From Saccharopolyspora phatthalungensis (GTDB lineage: Bacteria; Actinomycetota; Actinomycetes; Mycobacteriales; Pseudonocardiaceae): 64,000 nucleotides of DNA. The notes beneath the pieces are model-generated. The model saw only the letters and a program-made list of their open reading frames with translations, made no database searches and had not been told where the DNA came from. The stretch covers positions 930,001-994,000 of the forward strand of contig NZ_JACHIW010000002.1 of the NCBI RefSeq assembly GCF_014203395.1, written 5' to 3'. Positions 1 to 9,289 of this stretch are shown here, piece by piece. Each line of letters opens with the position of its first letter. Positions within the stretch are counted from its first letter, which is position 1. The translations under genes were made by a program, and so were the position numbers.

Positions 1-1943
1 GAATCGGGCTCATCAGTGCTACCCGGCAACGGCTTTTCCAGCTGCGAGTCGACCACTTGTGTCGTGGTCTCCACCCGCACACCATCCGCAGGCGCGGCCG
101 GACTGTCCATGCCAGACTCCGCAGCGTCGGCGTGACCGTCACGCTGCGGTGAATCGCTAACCGTCACCCGGTCTTCAGAACCCGTTAAAGCACTCGGGTA
201 ATCGCCGTGATTATCCACATTAGACGATGCGATCTCTCCATGGCCGTCACCGACGGCACGGCTGTACGCCAGCGGCGGCGTTACGGCGTCGGAATCGCCA
301 CCGATGACACGTCCGCCGGGAACCGGTGAACCACTGCGGACAAGGTCGTCACCGCGAGGCGGGCTATAGGGTGGCGGCGTGTCCTGTCCCCGCAGCGCGC
401 CCGGAGCCGTTGCATCACCAGCACGCCACGACACCACCACCCCGGTATCGTCCGTCCTCTCGGACATACTGGCCGGAGAGTCCTGCCCCGCTCCGGCACC
501 CGCGTCCACACCCCTCGGCTCATCACCGGGCGTCGCCACCCCGTCGACAGACCGGGCAACCCTGGGTTCCGGTATCGAAGCTCCATGAACCAGGCCACCC
601 AACGAAGGCACACCCCAGGACGGAGACAAGTCGGGCACATCCTTCTTGGCCGCCCCACTTTCTTCACCTTCTGCCACAACGGACGGTTTACCCAGTGCCA
701 CTTTTTCGGTATCGGGCGCTTTTTCGGTATCGGGCACGCCGCCCGTCGAGCCGGACCTTTCGCTGAGGGCTTCCCGGAAGCTGGGCTTCTCGCCCGCCTG
801 CGACCCGAAGTCCACCTTCAAATCCGCTGAAGTGTCGGTGTCGGTGTCGGTGTCCGTCCCGCTGGAATCCTTCTCCCCGCCGGCGGCGTCCCGCGCCCGG
901 CCCGCCGGAATCAACTGCCCCCGCAACGCCAACCCCGCCAGATTCCCGATACCCGAACCCACCGCCTCCGACAACCCCGCCGTGAACGAGAACGGATTCC
1001 ACTGCGCCCCCTGACCACTCAACGCCCCATACCCCGCCTCGCCGAACATCTCGGTCAACCCCTCTTCCAACGACTCCCCCAGCCCGTGACCAAACCGGGC
1101 CGCCCACATCGCCCGCACCGACATCCCCGTGAAATCCTCAATATTCTTCGACACCACATCAGCAAAGCGCGCCATCGACGACAACGGATACTGCTCCGCG
1201 TGCTCCTCCACAGCATGCTTGGCAGCCGCGGCCAACACCTCAGCATCGATCTTGTCGCCCAAACCCCGCACCAACACTTTGGTAATCGCATTACCCACCA
1301 CATTGCCCAACGCCGAGAGCGGCACCGCCAGCAACGCACTGAACGACCCCACCCCCACCGCCATCGTCGTCAGCTGGCCATCCCACTTCTTCCGCGTCCC
1401 CAACGCAAACTGCGCACCCTGCGCACCCACCTCCACCAACAGCTGCAACCCCATCCCCACCACCTGGGCCACCGCCAGCCGCACGAACAACTGCCCCCAC
1501 CACCGCGTCAGCAGAAACCGCATCACCGCGAAACGTGCCGCCAACCACGCCATACTCGCCCCAGCCGTGGGCCCTGCCATCGCCACCGCCCAGGCGATCT
1601 CCGCAAGCAACAGCAGCAATCCACCCACCGTCACGAACTTCAGATACTGCACCTGTAACGCCAGGTTCTCCACGAAGCCCGCCAACTCCCGCAACCCCAC
1701 GCTCCCGGCCTCCAGCGCCGGAACAAATCTGTCCAACCGCGCGGTGAACCGGTCCGCCGCCTTCCCCGAAAACTCCACCCGCACCCGCCCGACCACATCC
1801 CGCACCACCGGACCCAGCACCTCCACCGTCGCCGCGCCCGACTCCAACGCCCCCACAACCGCGAATAACGCATCCTCGTCCGCATCCGTCATGTCCTCAC
1901 CGGTCAGCACCTGAAAAAGCCGTCTCACCTCCCCGGGCACCAT
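1..1943 (-). CDS. Giant WXG100-like / CpnT N-terminal-domain protein, 5' part only
   Basis: An open frame runs from an ATG at 1943 leftward to base 1 without a stop, so only the first 647 or so codons are in the window. Residues about 1-70 contain the pattern VLTGEDMTDADEDALF, followed by a helical domain typical of the WXG100-like/CpnT N-terminal family (recognised from memory). Residues about 90-270 hold hydrophobic, Ala/Gly/Leu-rich helices. Beyond about residue 330 the chain is Pro/Gly/Asp/Ser-rich and disordered, with short internal repeats. Relatives are very large proteins with C-terminal toxin or enzyme domains thought to leave by a type VII-like route; here that end lies outside the window, so no activity can be named. 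An in-frame ATG at codon 18 is a possible alternative start. The adjacent region gives no regulatory clue. Confidence 0.7.
   Translation of the reverse strand, partial: MVPGEVRRLFQVLTGEDMTDADEDALFAVVGALESGAATVEVLGPVVRDVVGRVRVEFSGKAADRFTARLDRFVPALEAGSVGLRELAGFVENLALQVQYLKFVTVGGLLLLLAEIAWAVAMAGPTAGASMAWLAARFAVMRFLLTRWWGQLFVRLAVAQVVGMGLQLLVEVGAQGAQFALGTRKKWDGQLTTMAVGVGSFSALLAVPLSALGNVVGNAITKVLVRGLGDKIDAEVLAAAAKHAVEEHAEQYPLSSMARFADVVSKNIEDFTGMSVRAMWAARFGHGLGESLEEGLTEMFGEAGYGALSGQGAQWNPFSFTAGLSEAVGSGIGNLAGLALRGQLIPAGRARDAAGGEKDSSGTDTDTDTDTSADLKVDFGSQAGEKPSFREALSERSGSTGGVPDTEKAPDTEKVALGKPSVVAEGEESGAAKKDVPDLSPSWGVPSLGGLVHGASIPEPRVARSVDGVATPGDEPRGVDAGAGAGQDSPASMSERTDDTGVVVSWRAGDATAPGALRGQDTPPPYSPPRGDDLVRSGSPVPGGRVIGGDSDAVTPPLAYSRAVGDGHGEIASSNVDNHGDYPSALTGSEDRVTVSDSPQRDGHADAAESGMDSPAAPADGVRVETTTQVVDSQLEKPLPGSTDEPD
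703..858. repeat. Short direct repeats inside the giant WXG100-like gene
   Basis: Two exact copies of an 18-base unit (TTTTTCGGTATCGGGC plus two bases) lie side by side around 703-738 and encode a doubled APDTEK-type peptide. At about 833-857 the unit GTGTCG is repeated four times and encodes alternating Thr-Asp. Both fall in the disordered linker and look like slippage-prone sequence, not regulatory sites. Confidence 0.7.
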
Positions 1944-2955
1944 CACAGACACGCAAACCACCCACTCAGACCACAGAGCCAGCGGCCGAGGAATCAACGG
2001 CCGAGTTGGACGAAGCCCTTCCAGCGGCGCTGGAGGCCGGTCGAAGCCTCAAAGGACACCACGACGCACCAAGAGGAGGATCATTGACCTCCGCCGACCG
2101 GAGTACAAGCTGCGCCCGTTCACCCACGCCAAGTACACGTCTCGTAACAGTCGTAACGTTCAATTCACCGGGCAACATGTTCAGGCATTCACCCGGATGC
2201 CTCTTATCGGCATAGGACAGCGGGATAAGCGCAGGTGACGAGCGGCCCGCGGCGGGCTGTGGATCAAGAGCCCATCCGGCATCCGGCGCAGCCGCCGCTG
2301 ACTAGGGAGACGAGCCGGTTAGTTTCCGCACCTAACCAAGATCGTGCGCGATGTTCGGATGCCGAAGCGGCCTCACCGAAACCGTGATGCGGTCCGCCTT
2401 AGGCGACGTTTTCTCATCACGGCGATTGCACTGGAGATCGGCACCCACTCGCAGCCACTAAGGAGGCCGCCACGACGTGGTCCCGCGATTGCCTGTTCAT
2501 GCAGGTTTCGAATGCTTTTTCGGGCAGTCGCAGGGAAAGGCGTCGCTGACCGTGTTTCTCTAGACGGCGGCTGGATCTCGTGCCAGCTGCTTCGCTGGCG
2601 TGGCCCGAGACCGGAACGGAGGCGCCGTATGCTCACCTATCGCGGTAGTTGGCGGCCGAGCTGGCCGGTTGCGGGGTGCTGGTTCAGGACGAGTGGCGAC
2701 CGGCGGTGCTCCCGGCGACGGGTCACGAGGTGTTCGAAGGGGCCGTATCCCTTCCGCCCTTGGAGGTCGGCGAGACCGCGACGGTCTGGTACACCGTCGG
2801 TTGAGTTCGAGCTATGTCGCCGATCGGACGGTCGAAGCCTGAAAAGTTACAGTACGGCATCGATCAAAGTGGAGGGTCTTGCAACGGCGCGCAAGGACGA
2901 GGGCGCTGCGAATCCCGCTGCTCAGCCCGGCGCCGTTGGGACCCCGGTAACCGTC
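1944..2955. other. About 1 kb with no convincing gene
   Basis: No frame here has a plausible start, ribosome site and protein-like composition together. Around 2640-2800 on the plus strand one frame reads like decayed coding sequence (for example GVLVQDEWRPAVLPATG), but it lacks a start and stops near 2800. The stretch holds the upstream region of the leftward WXG100-like gene and the end of the biosynthetic operon to its right. Confidence 0.5.
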
Positions 2956-2995
2956 GATTTCAATGGAGATCTGCTCGCCGATTTCCATTGAAATC
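2956..2995. terminator. Paired GATTTC-n4-GAAATC hairpins at the end of the leftward operon
   Basis: GATTTCAATGGAGATC (2956-2971) and GATTTCCATTGAAATC (2980-2995) are each self-complementary (6-bp stem, 4-base loop, one mismatch in the first) and are also complementary to each other. They lie 9 bases after the stop codon of the last leftward gene. The same motif recurs at 20759, 56245 and 61643. Position suggests transcription termination or mRNA 3'-end protection; there is no long U tract. Confidence 0.55.
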
Positions 2996-3003
2996 GCGGT
3001 AAG

Positions 3004-3459
3004 TCAGGCCGCCGTCGTCGCGATGGCGAGACGGTTGTAGGCGTTGATGACGGTAATTGTCCACAGTAGATGCGCGAGCCGCGTTTCGCCGAACCGATGC
3101 CGAGCCGCTCGGTAGACCTCGTCCTCGTCCGGCCGGGTGTGCACCAGCGTCACACGTTCGGCCAGCGCCAGTGCGGCACGCTCGTCCTCATCGAAGAGCG
3201 GGGAATCACGCCAGTCGGCGAGCGATCGCAGCCGAGCGTCGTCCTCGCCGCCGGCCAGCGCCTGCCGCGAGTGCAGTTCGATGCAGAACCGGCAGCCATT
3301 GATCTGCGATGCGCGTAGCCGGACCAGTTCCAGCAAACGGCCATCCAGCCCCGATTCCAGGGCCTTGGCCGCGCTGCTCGACGCCAGGTCGTGCAGCGCG
3401 CCGAAGGCCTCGGGTGTCACGCGGCCGAAATCGAGCCGCGGAGTAGGTTGAACCGTCAC
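3004..3459 (-). CDS. AhpD / carboxymuconolactone-decarboxylase-like protein
   Basis: A 151-residue protein with one AhpD-like domain. The redox motif CRFC sits at about residues 57-60 in NGCRFCIELHSRQAL, with the downstream His seen in AhpD-type alkylhydroperoxidases and CMD proteins. Family members are small, helical, usually trimeric cytosolic proteins that reduce peroxides or act as decarboxylases; which applies here cannot be read off. It is the last gene of the leftward operon: its ATG overlaps the stop of the adenylating ligase by four bases (ATGA), so translation is probably coupled. It may protect against, or carry out, a step in the pathway of the operon; that is inference. Confidence 0.75.
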   Translation of the reverse strand: MTVQPTPRLDFGRVTPEAFGALHDLASSSAAKALESGLDGRLLELVRLRASQINGCRFCIELHSRQALAGGEDDARLRSLADWRDSPLFDEDERAALALAERVTLVHTRPDEDEVYRAARHRFGETRLAHLLWTITVINAYNRLAIATTAA

Positions 3460-5108
3460 GTTCTGCTCACCTCAAGTAGTTCGGTCGGATTGGGGTATCG
3501 CTCGGTTGCGAGCTTGGTCAGCGTCCGTCGGCAGATCTTGCCCGTGGGCCCCAGCGGCATCTCCGCCACGCACACGAGCAGTTCGGGAAGCTTCCGTCGC
3601 TCCAGTCCCCGTTCTTGCTCCAGGAACGTCGTGATGTCCACTAGCGTCAGCGCACGGGAGCCCGGTACCTCGCGGACGCATGCGCACAGGCGCTCACCGA
3701 GGTCGGCATCCGGTACGGCCACGCAGGCGACCTCGGCGACACGAGGATGCGCACCGAGTTCCTGCTCGACCTCGGCCGGGCTGATGTTGTACCCGCCGCG
3801 GACGACGACCTGCTTGAGACGACCGAGAACGTGCAGCCGCCCGTGTCCGTCCAGCAACCCGCGGTCGCCGGTTCGCACCCAGCCGGTTGCGGTCCGATAG
3901 CGTGCATCGAGCTCCGGACTCCCGACGTAACACTGCGGACTCATCGGCCCTCGGGCACAGATCTCGCCGGCTTCGCCGGCCGGTACCGGCTCGCCGTCAG
4001 TGCCGAGGATGCGGATGTCGGCCACCGCCGGATCCGGCAGGCCGGTACCGGTTTCCTTGGCGAGGCCGGTGGCCGCGGTGTGGCAGTTGACGCCATCGGA
4101 CGAGCCGTACACGGTGATGACGGGCCGGTCGAAGCGCCGACGGCACGCCTCGGCGGTGACCTCCGGGAGCGCCGCTCCGCTGGACACCACGGCCCGCAGG
4201 CAGCTGAGGTCTTCGCCCGGTATCGGCTGCTGGTCGGCGATGCGCCGGAGCATCGTCGGCACCCCGAAGACGTGGGTCGGGCGGTGCTCGCTGATCATGC
4301 GCAGCGCCACGCGCGGGTCGGTGGTGTCGGCCACCAGCAGGGTGCCGCCGAGGGCAGCCACGGTGACCGACGTTGCCAGCGATCCGAACGACGACCCCAG
4401 CGGCACCAGGGCGAGGTTGCGCATGGGCGTCTCGCCGCCGTTCCGGTGCAATGCGCGCACGTAATTGGCTCGGCCACCGGCCATCGCATTGTGCGAGTAC
4501 GCGATCATTTTCGGTTCGGACTCGGACCCGGAGGACACCAGGATCCGGGCAGGTGCCTCCGGGGCCACCGGCCTCGCAACCCAGTGCCCCGGGCCTGGCT
4601 CGTCGAGCGTCAGCGCGCCCGCCTGCCGCGCACCGAAGGTGAAAACCGCGCTCAGGTCGGGCAAGTCCGCCTGCAACGCGATGTCGGAGGGAGCCGCGAA
4701 GATCGCGCCGCGGGCGCGAGACCGGCCTAGCAGGCTCAGCGTGTCGCGACTGCCCCGCCCCGGCGGGTACGGCAGCGCCACCGCCCCGACCGCTGCGACC
4801 GCGAGTTCGGCCGCCACCGCTTTGCGGTCGTTGGGCAGCCGGATCGCGATGATATCGCGCTCGCCCAGGCCGGCGTCCGCGAGCCGAGCCGCGATGCGCC
4901 GCACCTCCTCGTCGAGCGAGGCGTAATCCACCGGCCCGGCCGTGTCGATTACTGCCTCCCGGTCCGGGTGGCTCCGGGTGTGCTCCACGAACAGCGAATA
5001 GAGATCCCGGTTCGGACAGTGGCCTCGTTCGACCCAGAGACGCCGCGCCTCGGCCGACACCAGGTCGCGGATCTCGATTCCGTTGCTCGACTGCCAACCA
5101 GAATTCAC
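3456..5108 (-). CDS. AMP-dependent acyl-CoA ligase-like enzyme with unusual A3 motif
   Basis: A 550-residue ANL-superfamily adenylating enzyme (ATP + carboxylate to acyl-AMP, then normally acyl-CoA). Visible late motifs are RTGDRG, GRLKQVVVRGGYNISPAEVE and a C-terminal GPTGKICRR with the usual catalytic lysine. The phosphate-binding loop, normally TSGTTGxPK, reads SSGSESEPK, so the threonine/glycine-rich part is replaced; activity may be altered or the enzyme may be specialised. The GTG start at 5108 overlaps the stop of the CoA-transferase gene (GTGA). The longer frame reaching 5684 only reads through that neighbour in another frame. It is the first of two ligases in the operon; the substrate is unknown. 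Confidence 0.8.
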   Translation of the reverse strand: MNSGWQSSNGIEIRDLVSAEARRLWVERGHCPNRDLYSLFVEHTRSHPDREAVIDTAGPVDYASLDEEVRRIAARLADAGLGERDIIAIRLPNDRKAVAAELAVAAVGAVALPYPPGRGSRDTLSLLGRSRARGAIFAAPSDIALQADLPDLSAVFTFGARQAGALTLDEPGPGHWVARPVAPEAPARILVSSGSESEPKMIAYSHNAMAGGRANYVRALHRNGGETPMRNLALVPLGSSFGSLATSVTVAALGGTLLVADTTDPRVALRMISEHRPTHVFGVPTMLRRIADQQPIPGEDLSCLRAVVSSGAALPEVTAEACRRRFDRPVITVYGSSDGVNCHTAATGLAKETGTGLPDPAVADIRILGTDGEPVPAGEAGEICARGPMSPQCYVGSPELDARYRTATGWVRTGDRGLLDGHGRLHVLGRLKQVVVRGGYNISPAEVEQELGAHPRVAEVACVAVPDADLGERLCACVREVPGSRALTLVDITTFLEQERGLERRKLPELLVCVAEMPLGPTGKICRRTLTKLATERYPNPTELLEVSRT

Positions 5109-6790
5109 CAGAACTCCCACGGTGTGCGGGCGAATGCGTGCTCGTCGACGGCGATCGCCCGGCCGAAACGCGGATCCATCGCGAGCTCGCGGAGATCGGT
5201 GCACACGGGCATCGCCGAGACGCCCGAGTCGCGCAACCGGTCCAGCCACCAGCCGGTCGGCTTCGTGCCGATCCGCGAGATGATCTCGTGGTGACCGACC
5301 GAAGCGCCCAGTCCCAGCACCCTCGCGAGCCGGTCCGGGCACGCGTCCTGACCCAATGCGAGATACCCGTCCTCGGTGCGGACGGGACGGTGCAGCGGGG
5401 TCCACTCGACCCGCCTGGCTCGGCGGGGAATGGCGGTCGCTGCGGAGAACAGGGACGAATCCACCCGGCCGCCCTGTCCGGTGCGGATCCGGTCGAGCAA
5501 TGCGGCCAACACACCCTGCGCGCAGATCAGGCCGCCGAAGACGTCGGTGAGCGTCATCAGCGACGGCAATGGTGGCTCGTCGGCAGGGCACACCGCCGCC
5601 GCAAGGCCGGTGTAGGCCTGCACCAGGAAGTCGGTCCCCACCGGGGACGCTGCCCCGAACGCATCGCCCCACCCCGATGACCACGCGTACACCAGTCCGG
5701 GGCTGGTGCGGCGCAGGTCATCGGCGTCCAGCTGCAATTGTGCCGCTTTGCCCGGAGCCCAGTTGTGCAGGAAGACGTCCGCTCCGGCCACCAGCTCGTG
5801 GACGGCTCGGCGTCCCGGAGCCGACTTGATGTCGATCTCCGCGACTGTTTTGCCCGCGTTGAGCGCGCTGAACCGCGCCGAACACGTGCCCGCGATCGGG
5901 GGGATGCCGCGCATCGGGTCGCCGCCCGGCGGCTCGATGCGCACGACGTCGGCGCCGAGCAGGCGGAGGATGTGTCCGGCCATCGGCCCCTGCACCCGAC
6001 GGGTCGATTCGACGACCCGCACGCCGGAGAGCGGCTTGTCCGCAGTGGGCCCGAGTCCGGTGGAGACTGTGTCCGGGAAGGGGGCGAGCGTCCACGGCCG
6101 GGCCGTCGTCGGCGGGTCTGGCTCGTCTCGGATGCCCATCAGGTCAACCCCGGCCGCGTCGGCCGCGCCATGCACCACCGCGAAGGGCCTCCGCCGAACC
6201 TCCGCACGCAGCGCGTCGGGCATGGGGCAGGTCGCCGTGGCGAAGCGCTGCTGGAATGCCCGCCACCCGCGACCGACGGCGGCGGGCTCTGCCCCGAGCC
6301 GGGTCCAGAAGTCCAGCCACCGGATGGGTTCCAGGGTCTCCAGCTCGAATCGGCGCCCGTCCGCGCAAGTAAAGGCAGACGTGCCGGGTTCGATGGGTTC
6401 CGGCGGGTCGTCGGCGGTCGCGGCCGCGAGGTACTGCGCGAGGGCGAGCAGTGCCGCCTGGCTCACCGAAGTGCGGACACCGGTCACGGCCATGCCCCGG
6501 TACCGTGCGATCAGCGTGGCGAGAACTCCTTGCGCGCAAAGGACTCCTGCGGTCGCGGACGCGTAGTCCACGGCCAGCGCTACGGGTGCCCCGCTCGCCC
6601 GCCCGTGGACGTGCATGATGCCGCACGCCGCCTGGACGGTGTGCTCGTCGGACAGCGGGAGGTCGACCGGGCCGGCCCAGTCGATCTCGCGACCGACGCC
6701 GTGCACGGCGGGATCGTCCACCTGATCCAGTGCTCGGGCCGCGACCTGGGCCGCGACCGCGGATTCGACGCGTGCAACCGAAAGCGTCAC
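5105..6790 (-). CDS. CaiB/BaiF-type (family III) CoA-transferase with degenerate duplicated half
   Basis: 561 residues, clearly longer than the usual 380-420 of the CaiB/BaiF family. The C-terminal 370 residues form a complete unit: LSGVRVVESTRRVQGPMAG, the LGADVVRIEPPGGDPMRG loop and GTDFLVQAYTGL, whose Asp corresponds to the catalytic aspartate of formyl-CoA transferase. The first about 190 residues resemble the second part of another CaiB unit (SAVAAQVAARAL, ALAVDYASATAGVLCAQGVL) but have lost the catalytic segment. The family moves CoA between carboxylic acids or epimerises acyl-CoAs. The GTG start overlaps the stop of the methyltransferase gene (GTGA). With two acyl ligases nearby, an acyl-CoA step in the pathway is likely. 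Confidence 0.8.
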   Translation of the reverse strand: MTLSVARVESAVAAQVAARALDQVDDPAVHGVGREIDWAGPVDLPLSDEHTVQAACGIMHVHGRASGAPVALAVDYASATAGVLCAQGVLATLIARYRGMAVTGVRTSVSQAALLALAQYLAAATADDPPEPIEPGTSAFTCADGRRFELETLEPIRWLDFWTRLGAEPAAVGRGWRAFQQRFATATCPMPDALRAEVRRRPFAVVHGAADAAGVDLMGIRDEPDPPTTARPWTLAPFPDTVSTGLGPTADKPLSGVRVVESTRRVQGPMAGHILRLLGADVVRIEPPGGDPMRGIPPIAGTCSARFSALNAGKTVAEIDIKSAPGRRAVHELVAGADVFLHNWAPGKAAQLQLDADDLRRTSPGLVYAWSSGWGDAFGAASPVGTDFLVQAYTGLAAAVCPADEPPLPSLMTLTDVFGGLICAQGVLAALLDRIRTGQGGRVDSSLFSAATAIPRRARRVEWTPLHRPVRTEDGYLALGQDACPDRLARVLGLGASVGHHEIISRIGTKPTGWWLDRLRDSGVSAMPVCTDLRELAMDPRFGRAIAVDEHAFARTPWEFW

Positions 6791-7605
6791 CGGCTCGGGT
6801 CCTCCTGCCGACGGCGGCCCTGGATGGAGTACATGATGCTGGACGTCGCGCGGAACGACGGATCCCGCATCAGGGCCCGGACATCGTCGAGTTGCTGGTC
6901 GGTCATGCCGGCGGCGATCAGCTTGTCCCGCAGGTGGTAGGTGTGGTGTAGCTGAAGTTGGAGACCGGCCGACGCCGCGTGCCGCAGCTGGATGCGCGGT
7001 CGCGGGTCGATGTCGACGAGTCCCGCCGCCCGCATGGCCGCCGGGGCTCGCCGTCCCCACTCGGGATCGCCGCCGCCAGCCCGCATGACGGCCGATTTCG
7101 TGGCCAGGAACGTCCGGTACAGCTCCTCGGCTCGCGCGTCCGGGGCGAGCAGCGGCGGTTCGTAGGAGGTGTCGAACTCGTCGATCTGCAGCCAGCCGCC
7201 CGGTTTGAGCGCCCGCACCAGCTTGTCGAGGACCGCGAGCCGTTCCGGCACGTGCTGGAGCACGAGGCGGGCGACGATCAGGTCGAAGGCGTTGTCGGGC
7301 AACGGATCGGTGACCACGTCGTGCTCGACGACGACCAGTCCCGGACGCTCGGCGATGTGCGCGGGCTTGACGTCGGTGGCCACCACTTCACCGGTCGGGC
7401 CCACGCGCTCGGCCAGCCACCGAGCCACGGTGCCCCCGCCGGAGCCGATCTCCAGGCACCGCCATCCGGTGGTCACACCGGTCTCCGCGAGCCGTTCGAG
7501 GGTCATCGGGTCATAAGCCGCGGCGAGGCAGCGGTGCTGTTCACGGCTGTGCACATTGTGGTTGTCGAAGACGTAACCGATGTCCTCGACCGTGGGCTGT
7601 CCCAT
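6787..7605 (-). CDS. Class I SAM-dependent methyltransferase
   Basis: 272 residues. The SAM-binding motif I is CLEIGSGGGTVARWLA, followed by motif II VVATDVKPAHI and the post-motif region DLIVARLVLQHVPERLAVLDKLVRALKPGGWL, a standard Rossmann methyltransferase. The acceptor is not predictable. The ATG at 7605 is preceded by AAGGAA at good spacing; an upstream in-frame start at 7653 is less likely. It follows the second ligase gene by about 50 bases and overlaps the CoA-transferase gene. Its extra C-terminal helices (QLHHTYHLRDKLIAAGM) look like a small-molecule methyltransferase lid. Confidence 0.82.
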   Translation of the reverse strand: MGQPTVEDIGYVFDNHNVHSREQHRCLAAAYDPMTLERLAETGVTTGWRCLEIGSGGGTVARWLAERVGPTGEVVATDVKPAHIAERPGLVVVEHDVVTDPLPDNAFDLIVARLVLQHVPERLAVLDKLVRALKPGGWLQIDEFDTSYEPPLLAPDARAEELYRTFLATKSAVMRAGGGDPEWGRRAPAAMRAAGLVDIDPRPRIQLRHAASAGLQLQLHHTYHLRDKLIAAGMTDQQLDDVRALMRDPSFRATSSIMYSIQGRRRQEDPSR

Positions 7606-7656
7606 TGCATGTTCCTTCTTCGTTAAAGTCTGTTTTATCAGCGGCGTAAGCACTCG

Positions 7657-9267
7657 CTAGGTCCAGCGGCCGGATCCGCTGGTTTTGGTGCGACCGGTGA
7701 GCTGTTCCAGTAGGGCAGCGCGCCGCACCTTCCCGGTTCCCGTGCGCGGAACCTGGTCCCAGGTCAGGACCACCGGCGACTTGAGCCGCGGAAGTCCTCG
7801 GACCGCTTGCTCCCAGCAGTCCTGCTCCAGTTCGCCATCCGCGGTGACGACGACCGGTAGCGGCTCCTCACCCGCGCAGCCGAGCACGATGCACTCGACG
7901 GCCTGCGGAAGGCGGTCTTCGAGAAGGTCCTCCGTCGCCAGACAACTCAGCTGCGGTGTCCGGTCCACCTCACGGTCCAGCAGTTGCACGCTCCCGTTGC
8001 GGTTGCGGATCCCGATGTCTCCGGTGTTCCACCAGCTGCCCACCTGCTTGGCCGCCCACCGGTCCGGTTCTCCGACGTAGGTGAGCGCGCGGGCCCCGGT
8101 CTTCGCCAGGACCAGACCGGCCCGTCCCGGCGGCAGCGGGTCGAAGGTGTCGGGATCGACCACCCGCAGCCGCGTCTTGATGGGCACCGGGTTCCCGAGG
8201 TGGCGGGTGTCGGACTGCGGCAACGCCGCGGACACCGACCGGCGGGTGTGGAAACGGAAGGTCAACGGTCCGGTTTCGGTCTGCCCCCACCCCTGCATCC
8301 ACAACGGGCTGCGGTGCCGGCTCGCGCTCAGATAGGCCCGGATGGTGGGCGGATGCATGGCGTCGTAGGTGCTGACGAACAAGCGAACCTGCCGGAACGG
8401 GTTGTCCAGTCGGTCGGTCAGCGGCCGGAAGCGGACGAACGAAGCGGGCATCGCTTCGATGATGGTCGGCGGGTGCGCCCGCAGCACCGGGTCCACGACG
8501 TCCGGGTCCTGCTGGGTGATGATCGAGACTTCCTTCGGCGCCAGGCACATCACGCTCGCTGTCCAGCAGAACGTACGGCCGTGTGCGAACGCGCTGGCGT
8601 TGACGACTGTGTCGGTCCGCCGCACCCCGATTCGCGGGTAGCGAATGGTCTCGAACCGCGCGAGTTTGCCGATTATCGTGCGGGTCGAATGCACCACGAG
8701 CTTGGGCACCCCGGTGGTGCCCGAGGTGTGGTTGATTACCAGTGGCTGGTCGTCGTGCCGCCGCACCGGGGCGGGGGCACGATGCCCGCGCAGATCGTCC
8801 AACGCGACGCTGCCCGGCGCGGCCCAGTCCAACACCGCGGCGGAGTCCAACGTCACGGCCGTGTCAGCGAACGACGCGAGGTCCACCCCAACCTGTCGGC
8901 AACGCTCCAGTAGCCCGGCGGTGCTGACGAGGAGCTTGGGTTCCAGACGCTTGAGCAGGATCTCCAGCGCGTCCCCGGAGAGGTGGGCGGAAAGCTGCGC
9001 GGGAACGGCACCGATGCGCACCGCCGCGCAGGCCAGCAGGTCGTAGTCCCAGTGGTTGTCCTTCACGATCGCCACGCGATCACCGGGACCGGCGCCTGCG
9101 GCGGCCAGCCAGCCCGCGGCATCCTGGACCAGCACGGCCAGCTCGGCAACGCTGTAGTCGGTCTTGGCGTCCGCGGCGATGTCGAACGGCCGGTCCAGAT
9201 AGACCCGCGTCGCGGCGCCCAGCTCGGCGCACTCGTCGAACAGAACACCCATGTCATGCGGTTTCAA
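7657..9267 (-). CDS. AMP-dependent acyl-CoA ligase / adenylating enzyme
   Basis: 536 residues of the ANL superfamily with canonical motifs: INHTSGTTGVPKLVVHS (A3), GWGQTETGPL (A5), WWNTGDIG (A7) and PRTGTGKVRRA with the catalytic lysine. Start choice: TTG at 9267, eight bases after TAGGAG; an ATG six codons downstream is the alternative but lies farther from that ribosome site. It is transcribed leftward, after the flavin oxidoreductase gene and separated from it by a repeat element (9290-9402). The substrate is unknown; a fatty, aromatic or small branched acid are all possible. Confidence 0.82.
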   Translation of the reverse strand: MKPHDMGVLFDECAELGAATRVYLDRPFDIAADAKTDYSVAELAVLVQDAAGWLAAAGAGPGDRVAIVKDNHWDYDLLACAAVRIGAVPAQLSAHLSGDALEILLKRLEPKLLVSTAGLLERCRQVGVDLASFADTAVTLDSAAVLDWAAPGSVALDDLRGHRAPAPVRRHDDQPLVINHTSGTTGVPKLVVHSTRTIIGKLARFETIRYPRIGVRRTDTVVNASAFAHGRTFCWTASVMCLAPKEVSIITQQDPDVVDPVLRAHPPTIIEAMPASFVRFRPLTDRLDNPFRQVRLFVSTYDAMHPPTIRAYLSASRHRSPLWMQGWGQTETGPLTFRFHTRRSVSAALPQSDTRHLGNPVPIKTRLRVVDPDTFDPLPPGRAGLVLAKTGARALTYVGEPDRWAAKQVGSWWNTGDIGIRNRNGSVQLLDREVDRTPQLSCLATEDLLEDRLPQAVECIVLGCAGEEPLPVVVTADGELEQDCWEQAVRGLPRLKSPVVLTWDQVPRTGTGKVRRAALLEQLTGRTKTSGSGRWT

Positions 9268-9289
9268 AAGAAAATCTCCTAGGGTTTGT

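Noticed and set aside
2344..2991. 215-codon rightward frame between the WXG100-like gene and the hairpins
   Set aside because: No ribosome site, Arg-rich; protein-like phrases occur in different frames, at most a decayed gene.
3456..5684. 742-codon form of the adenylating ligase
   Set aside because: The extra N-terminus lies entirely within the CoA-transferase gene in another frame; the GTGA junction at 5108 gives a normal family length.
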